Below are positions 7,888-11,398 of a stretch of 11,398 nt of DNA, piece after piece. The first letter of the stretch is position 1; every line of letters starts with the position of its first letter. Below the pieces are notes generated by a model that saw nothing but the letters and a program-made list of their open reading frames with translations, was not told the origin of the DNA and searched no databases. The position numbers and the translations under genes are program-made. Source of the DNA: an uncultured Eubacteriales bacterium (GTDB lineage Bacteria; Bacillota; Clostridia; Peptostreptococcales; Anaerovoracaceae); the NCBI GenBank assembly GCA_910585135.1, contig CAJUEB010000066.1:1-11398 (forward strand). Reading direction: 5' to 3'.

Positions 7888-8042
7888 GCGCTGACCCGTG
7901 CCTTTTGCAAGGTTCGCAGATCAAGCGCATATCCGGCGGGGGAAAAGAAAGGCTGCCGTGATACGGCGCGGGTTGTCTTTCGAAGGTTTGCAGACTGCGT
8001 AGATCGGAAAATGCCGTCTTGCTTTTGCTTTGCTTTTTGGAT

Positions 8043-8071
8043 TCGACAAATTTAGGCATATATACTATAAT
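8043..8071 (+). promoter_or_regulatory. Strong sigma-A-type promoter for the LuxR-type regulator
   Basis: TCGACA (8043-8048, 5/6 to consensus) and a perfect TATAAT (8066-8071) are 17 nt apart. The predicted start is near 8078, leaving a ~175-nt untranslated leader before the ATG at 8253. Confidence 0.75.
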
Positions 8072-8194
8072 AAAGAATATAATATGGGGAATTGCGGGAT
8101 CGGAAACAGGGACGAAGCGGGAATGCGAATCGGTATTTCACAGGGTTTGGGTTGCGATACAATCAGCTTACAGTGCGGCGCAGGTTTGTCGCAT

Positions 8195-8236
8195 TGCGGT
8201 TTGAAGTTGATATCGGTTGCAATGGTGCGGTTTGAA
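8195..8236. repeat. 11-nt direct repeat TGCGGTTTGAA in the leader
   Basis: The word TGCGGTTTGAA occurs at 8195-8205 and again at 8226-8236, 31 nt apart, just before the ribosome binding site of the LuxR-type gene. It may be a regulator site or a remnant of local duplication. Confidence 0.45.
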
Positions 8237-8252
8237 ATGCGGGAAGGTCGGA

Positions 8253-9260
8253 ATGGCAGTGGAAAACAAGATGTTCGACGGGGTTTTCTTTTTTATGTAT
8301 ATCTTTGCAGGGTTTGCGGGATTTTTGGCGATTTTGCTGGCGGTGCTGCTGATTCGGCACTGGTCTTCCGGCAATAAAGCGCTGCTTGCTTCGATCCGCA
8401 ATTTTATGATCTGCACAGCGCTGATCGATTTTCTGTATTTTTATTTTGATTATTATGAGCTTGTAACAAATTCGTATCATACGCACGCTATCGTGCGGGT
8501 TGCCGATATCTGCTTGTTTATCGGGCAGGTCTATTTCTGGAACGCTTATTTGCGTGAAAAAAGTATGGTACAAAACAGCGAACGCATTGCATTGCAAAAA
8601 ATGTCCGCTGTCGTGACAGGTATCTGCATTGTCCTGGCTGTGATCGGGTACGGTTTTCTGATGGATGACTATTATATTGCAAAACCCGGTTTTGCGACGA
8701 TTGCCATGCTTTTGATAGAGGTTTTTATCGCGATTATGCTGACTTATCTCAATTTTCGTCATCTTGCGAAAGCATTGGCAGAAATGATACAGAAGAAGTG
8801 CAGGGTGTATATCTGTTTGATTTCCGTTTTTTTAGCGGTGAATGGAGTGTGGAATGGCATTCTTGTGATTTATATGCTGTTTCATGATATTAATGTAGCC
8901 TTGGAGAGATGGTTTGACCCGACATCTGTTTTTCTGTTTGCAATCAATTTGCTCACGATATTCCTGATTTTTTGCGAAGATTTCACTGCGCTTTTCAAAA
9001 CAGAACAATCCCAGAATCCTTCCAAGGATCGTTTGGCTCAGCGGCTGGATTACGTTGCGGAGACGCATTCTCTGACGGAGCGGGAACGGGAGGTGCTGGA
9101 ACTGGCATATGAAGGCCTGACGAATCCTGAAATAGCAGAGCAGCTTTTTGTATCAAAGTATACGATTAAGCGTCATATGCACAATATTTTTGGGAAATTG
9201 GATGTTTCGACGAGAATGGAACTGGTTCACTTGATCAACGGAGAGAAGAACGTATCGTGA
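8253..9260 (+). CDS. Seven-transmembrane LuxR-type transcriptional regulator
   Basis: This 335-residue protein joins a membrane sensor to a DNA-binding domain. Seven hydrophobic segments are visible at about 11-34, 48-68, 80-100, 117-137, 146-168, 184-210 and 224-243. A charged linker follows, then a LuxR/GerE helix-turn-helix at about 273-330 (LTEREREVLELAYEGLTNPE, with VSKYTIKRHMHNIFGKL as recognition region). There is no receiver or kinase domain, so it is a one-component membrane regulator whose ligand and targets are unknown. ATG 8253 was chosen because GGGAAGG lies 5 nt upstream; an in-frame TTG at 8217 has no ribosome binding site. It has its own strong promoter and converges with the minus-strand transporter gene. 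Similar proteins are common in gut Clostridia and Coriobacteriia, which is family knowledge and not shown here. Confidence 0.85.
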   Translation: MAVENKMFDGVFFFMYIFAGFAGFLAILLAVLLIRHWSSGNKALLASIRNFMICTALIDFLYFYFDYYELVTNSYHTHAIVRVADICLFIGQVYFWNAYLREKSMVQNSERIALQKMSAVVTGICIVLAVIGYGFLMDDYYIAKPGFATIAMLLIEVFIAIMLTYLNFRHLAKALAEMIQKKCRVYICLISVFLAVNGVWNGILVIYMLFHDINVALERWFDPTSVFLFAINLLTIFLIFCEDFTALFKTEQSQNPSKDRLAQRLDYVAETHSLTEREREVLELAYEGLTNPEIAEQLFVSKYTIKRHMHNIFGKLDVSTRMELVHLINGEKNVS

Positions 9261-9261
9261 T

Positions 9262-9364
9262 GCAAAGCGGCAGAAGCAGGCAGGCAAAGCGGCGGGAAGG
9301 TGTAAAGAAAAGGCATGGGCAAGTGCGGGCAGGTGTAAAATGATAAGCGCAGATAGGTGCAAGG
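9262..9364. repeat. Cluster of short imperfect direct repeats after the LuxR-type gene
   Basis: GCAAAGCGGC occurs at 9262-9271 and 9284-9293. GCGGG[AC]AGGTGTAAA occurs at 9292-9306 and 9325-9339, with a third partial AGGTGCAA at 9355-9362. The words overlap to form a purine- and G-rich run in the space between two convergent genes. Slippage-type duplication is the simplest origin. Confidence 0.5.
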
Positions 9365-9385
9365 ACGCTATCGTTAAAACCCTAC

Positions 9386-9433
9386 CGCCAAAGCTTTGCG
9401 ATCAAGGCCAGGGTGCTTTCGCCAAAGCTTTTC
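9386..9433. terminator. Probable terminator between convergent genes
   Basis: AAAGCTTTG (9390-9398) pairs with CAAAGCTTT (9423-9431), a 9-bp stem with a 24-nt loop, ending in TTTT. A nested alternative is GCTTT (9415-9419) with AAAGC (9424-9428). The 12-nt word CGCCAAAGCTTT is also directly repeated (9386-9397 and 9420-9431). It lies just past the transporter stop at 9436 and after the LuxR-type gene. It most plausibly serves the + strand gene, and its strength is uncertain. Confidence 0.45.
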
Positions 9434-9435
9434 TG

Positions 9436-10344
9436 TTAAGGCTCTTCCGATAATTCCGGAATCAATTCAATGAAGATATTTTCATATTCGCTGCTGAGCG
9501 TGTTCATCATTTCTTTTTGCACCGTTTTTAACGCCTTGATGCTCAGAAGGTCGTCTTTTTGGATGATGTAAATATCAACCCATATTTTGCGTCCTGTTTT
9601 GATCACATCGAGGAACGTGATTTGAATGCCGTGCTGTAAAAGTGTATCTGTGGCAACTTTCCTTACGCGTTCGGTTAGCTCCGGTTCTGGTGCTGCGAGG
9701 ATAAGGCTTTTGACTGCATCACGAACCATGGCAACGGGTTCTGGAAGCAGGATGATCGCCATGACGACGGCGATTCCCGGATCAATATAAGGTGTGATCC
9801 ATGCCAGCGGCGTGTTTTGGAGGATCATTTGCATGAGGAAAGCAAGCCCTACGCCTGCCGTGCTGTAAGCGTCTACTTTCCAGACATACAGCTCTGATTC
9901 CATGGTAGGGGACATCACGTTTCGGCACAGGCGTCCCAGCAGGACATATACGAGGATGCAGGAGAGCGCCATAGCAAATTCGAAGGAAGCGACAGCGGTA
10001 GCGTTGACGATATGCCCGCCATCTAAGATCATCTGCACGCTGTCGATCATCAGTTGGATATCAAGAAACAGCAAAACGGCGCATCGTATGATTACGAAGA
10101 GCGGTTCGATTTGGGAAAGGCCGTAAGGCCATTTTTCTGTAACGGGTTTGTATAATCTGGGGACGAGGATCATGAATGGAAGCAGCATGATCAGATCCGC
10201 AAGGTCGTAGATACAGTCGATTAAAACAGCTTGTGAACGTGTGAAAAATACAGCCGCACATTCCGTCAGCAGGAAAAAAAGACTTCCGATAAAAGAGATT
10301 CGCAGGATGCGTTTTTCCGAGCGCAGATGCTCCGCTTGATCCAC
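9436..10344 (-). CDS. Cation diffusion facilitator (CDF) family transporter, divergent metal site
   Basis: This 302-residue inner-membrane protein has the CDF layout: about six transmembrane helices in residues 14-205 and a cytoplasmic ferredoxin-like C-terminal domain from about 215. CDF proteins exchange divalent metals for protons. In helix 2, D43-x3-D47 matches the metal-binding aspartates. In helix 5, D157 is present but the residue four before it is V153, where zinc transporters such as YiiP have His. The usual HPxGHGKxE loop reads WPYGLSQIEP (71-80), losing the His. The substrate is therefore uncertain and may not be zinc. The start is GTG at 10344 with AAGGAG 7 nt upstream on the minus strand. 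It is a single gene, divergent from the flavoprotein gene. Confidence 0.82.
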   Translation of the reverse strand: MDQAEHLRSEKRILRISFIGSLFFLLTECAAVFFTRSQAVLIDCIYDLADLIMLLPFMILVPRLYKPVTEKWPYGLSQIEPLFVIIRCAVLLFLDIQLMIDSVQMILDGGHIVNATAVASFEFAMALSCILVYVLLGRLCRNVMSPTMESELYVWKVDAYSTAGVGLAFLMQMILQNTPLAWITPYIDPGIAVVMAIILLPEPVAMVRDAVKSLILAAPEPELTERVRKVATDTLLQHGIQITFLDVIKTGRKIWVDIYIIQKDDLLSIKALKTVQKEMMNTLSSEYENIFIELIPELSEEP

Positions 10345-10378
10345 AATTTCACTCCTTTCTGTGGAACGGTTACGGCTT

Positions 10379-10407
10379 ATTTTATCATAGTTTTTTTATT
10401 TCGTAAA
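10379..10407 (-). promoter_or_regulatory. Predicted promoter for the CDF transporter
   Basis: On the minus strand TTTACG (10407-10402) and TAAAAT (10384-10379) are 17 nt apart. The predicted start is near 10372, giving a short leader that contains the AAGGAG ribosome binding site. Confidence 0.55.
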
Positions 10408-10443
10408 TGGGGCGGGCATATGTGGATAAATGGAATTGGATGA

Positions 10444-10472
10444 TTGAAAAAAATCACATTTTAAGGTATCAT
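10444..10472 (+). promoter_or_regulatory. Predicted promoter for the flavoprotein transcript
   Basis: TTGAAA (10444-10449) and TATCAT (10467-10472) each match consensus at five of six bases and are 17 nt apart. Transcription would start near 10479, about 200 nt before the flavoprotein start. Confidence 0.6.
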
Positions 10473-10537
10473 AATACAGATATATAAAACTTTGAAAATC
10501 GGAAGTTAACGAGAGTAAAAGTAAGAGGATGGAAACA

Positions 10538-10621
10538 ATGGGCAGGGATCCGCTCGTGCCTGGTACAGCTCCGGCAGGATTGACGGTGGCGCGGCAGATG
10601 GGACGAAAGCCGGCAGGCTGA
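10538..10621 (+). CDS. Possible 27-residue leader ORF, unrecognised
   Basis: An ATG at 10538 follows AAGAGG (10523-10528) by 9 nt and opens a 27-codon frame ending in TGA at 10619-10621. The peptide starts MGRDPLVPGTAPAG and ends in RQMGRKPAG. It lies wholly in the leader of the flavoprotein transcript, in a GC-rich patch unlike the flanking AT-rich DNA. I do not recognise it. It has no membrane segment and no stalling motif I know. It may be a chance frame. Confidence 0.25.
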   Translation: MGRDPLVPGTAPAGLTVARQMGRKPAG

Positions 10622-10681
10622 TATTTTTAAGACAGGAAATTTTGAAATGGATATTGATGGATCAAAATGAAGGAGGAAAAG

Positions 10682-11221
10682 ATGAAGGCGTTATTGTTGA
10701 ATGGAAGCCCGCGGAAGGGCAATACTTGTGCAGCTTTGGAAGCATTGAAAAGAGGTTTTGCCAATATCGAGGATTTGGAAATCAAAGAAATCAATGCGGA
10801 TGATGCAGGTGTGTCGCCTTGCATCGCTTGTGAGTCCTGCAAGCCGTCTGGCAGCTGCGTTTTTGACGATGATACCAATGATGTGATCGAGGCAGTGATG
10901 GAAGCTGATGTACTTGTATTCGCGTCGCCGGTGTACTGGTGGGGACTGACGGCTCAGCTCAAAACGATCATCGATAAATTCTATTGTAATATAGAGGGCT
11001 TGAAGGCGAAGAAAAAGAAAGTGGGGCTTTTGCTTGTCGGCGAGGCGGAGCAGGATAATCCACAGTACAGGATCATCCGGGAGCAGATGGAATGCATTAG
11101 CGATTATCTGGGATGGGAAATGGCATTCTGTAAATCCTATACGGCATATTATGTTGGTGATTTAGAAAAGCTGACAGATGCGACGGCAGAAATTGAAGCA
11201 CTTTGGAAAACGATTTCATAG
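10682..11221 (+). CDS. NADPH-dependent FMN reductase/iron-sulfur flavoprotein-like protein
   Basis: This is a 179-residue flavodoxin-fold protein. The FMN phosphate loop is NGSPRKGNT (7-15). A compact cysteine motif C47-x2-C50-x2-C53-x5-C59 follows, matching the CX2CX2CX4-7C motif reported for the 4Fe-4S cluster of archaeal and clostridial iron-sulfur flavoproteins (Isf). The conserved SPVYWWGLTAQLKTIIDKF segment contacting the flavin is at about 83-101. It would be a soluble electron carrier or reductase; reduction of quinones, O2, peroxide or metals are known roles of relatives, and the substrate here is unknown. ATG 10682 has AAGGAGG 5 nt upstream; the in-frame ATG at 10667 lies just before that site and is rejected. 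The length is at the short end for Isf (~190), so a simple flavin reductase with non-cluster cysteines is possible. Confidence 0.85.
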   Translation: MKALLLNGSPRKGNTCAALEALKRGFANIEDLEIKEINADDAGVSPCIACESCKPSGSCVFDDDTNDVIEAVMEADVLVFASPVYWWGLTAQLKTIIDKFYCNIEGLKAKKKKVGLLLVGEAEQDNPQYRIIREQMECISDYLGWEMAFCKSYTAYYVGDLEKLTDATAEIEALWKTIS

Positions 11222-11273
11222 GATTGCTGCGCTGGTACGGCGCGCCTTTGCATGAAAAAGCGGAACACCAAAT

Positions 11274-11320
11274 AATCTCCTTTCATAGTATGAAATATAC
11301 TAATGTGAAAGGAGATTTTT
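11274..11320. promoter_or_regulatory. Long hairpin covering the ribosome binding site of the next ORF (and possible terminator)
   Basis: A perfect 12-nt inverted repeat (11274-11285 with 11306-11317) continues, after a 3-nt bulge, into a 6-bp inner stem (TAGTAT 11286-11291 with ATACTA 11297-11302). The 3' arm contains AAAGGAG (11308-11314), the only ribosome binding site for the TTG at 11324, and is paired to CTCCTTT in the 5' arm. A short T run (11316-11320) follows, so the same structure could terminate the flavoprotein transcript. Whether it is attenuator, terminator or both is inference. Confidence 0.65.
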
Positions 11321-11323
11321 AGT

Positions 11324-11398
11324 TTGAGTTACGAAAAAACGTCCAATATGGACGCATCGATATATTTAACTGGCTGTAGCTGTAATTGTTTATGGAGC
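11324..11398 (+). CDS. N-terminus of an unrecognised Cys-rich protein or peptide, cut by the right edge
   Basis: A TTG at 11324 follows AAAGGAG by 9 nt and opens a frame that is still open at the last base, giving 25 codons. The end of the visible peptide reads IYLTGCSCNCLWS, with three cysteines alternating at residues 18, 20 and 22. An in-frame ATG at 11348 has no ribosome binding site. The context resembles the start of a radical SAM motif (CX3CX2C), but the third position is Ser. A modified-peptide precursor is another possibility. Too little is visible to name a family. Confidence 0.5.
   Translation, partial: MSYEKTSNMDASIYLTGCSCNCLWS

Larger units (their letters stand above)
7888..8252. 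other. Intergenic region and leader upstream of the LuxR-type gene
   Basis: No supported gene is present. A weak 5-bp hairpin (GCCGT/ACGGC, 7955-7967) without a T tract follows the VWA gene, and no good terminator was found. T-rich DNA at about 8018-8040 precedes the promoter at 8043-8071. The remaining ~175 nt form a long 5' leader rich in GCGGG and TTTG words, with an 11-nt repeat at 8195-8236. An overlapping open frame from 8030 to 8377 has no ribosome binding site and runs into the next gene. Confidence 0.6.
10345..10681. other. Divergent intergenic region between the CDF transporter and the flavoprotein
   Basis: This stretch of 337 nt holds a minus-strand promoter for the transporter, a plus-strand promoter for the flavoprotein, and a ~200-nt leader. 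The outer part is AT-rich. A GC-rich island at about 10540-10620 contains a possible 27-codon ORF and two copies of CCGGCAGG (10571-10578 and 10610-10617). Confidence 0.65.

Noticed and set aside
8217..8252. TTG 8217 as start of the LuxR-type regulator
   Set aside because: No ribosome binding site precedes it, whereas GGGAAGG sits 5 nt before ATG 8253, and the added residues are not membrane-like.
8030..8377. 115-codon ORF overlapping the LuxR-type gene
   Set aside because: It spans the promoter, has no ribosome binding site and overlaps about 125 nt of a clearly real membrane-protein gene in another frame.
1..11398. CRISPR array, tRNA, rRNA, insertion sequence, phage or defence island
   Set aside because: I found no regularly spaced repeats, cloverleaf or rRNA-like sequence, and no transposase, integrase or known defence domains on either strand.

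Overview
The window looks like chromosome from a strictly anaerobic, low-to-mid GC Bacillota, most likely a member of the Clostridia. The reasons are a one-polypeptide clostridial-type pyruvate:ferredoxin oxidoreductase coupled to an NfnAB-type ferredoxin/NAD(H)/NADP(H) transhydrogenase, strong AGGAGG-type ribosome binding sites, and a membrane-anchored LuxR-type regulator. This placement is inferred from protein character and not from a marker gene. No tRNA, rRNA, insertion sequence, phage gene or CRISPR array was seen.

Region 1 (1-5372, + strand) is a central redox operon. It holds the C-terminal ~85% of PFOR (cut by the left edge), then nfnA and nfnB. PFOR makes reduced ferredoxin from pyruvate. 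NfnAB can spend reduced ferredoxin plus NADH to make NADPH, so the operon would link pyruvate oxidation to NADPH supply. nfnA follows PFOR after 17 nt, and nfnB overlaps nfnA by 8 nt. A perfect 14-bp hairpin with a T tract (5486-5534) closes the operon.

Region 2 (5373-7887, + strand) starts with a ~490-nt AT-rich intergenic stretch containing two hairpins built from the same half-site, a short direct repeat and a good sigma-A-type promoter. It is followed by a MoxR-type AAA+ ATPase and a von Willebrand A (CoxE/COG3825-like) protein whose stop and start codons share a base. This is a conserved ATPase-VWA pair of unknown client.

Region 3 (7888-9260, + strand) has a strong promoter and a ~175-nt leader, then a seven-transmembrane protein with a C-terminal LuxR-type helix-turn-helix. 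Region 4 (9261-10344) is a convergent intergenic stretch with short repeats and a probable terminator, followed by a minus-strand cation diffusion facilitator homologue with an altered metal site.

Region 5 (10345-11398) has divergent promoters and a ~200-nt leader with a possible 27-codon ORF. These are followed by a flavodoxin-fold protein with a four-cysteine motif like that of iron-sulfur flavoproteins. A long hairpin then holds, in its 3' arm, the ribosome binding site of a TTG-started Cys-rich ORF that runs off the right edge.

I did not find a clearly new multi-gene system. The most unexplained signals are the repeated AAACTCTG hairpins, the hairpin over the last ribosome binding site, the truncated Cys-rich ORF, and the uncharacterised MoxR-VWA pair.
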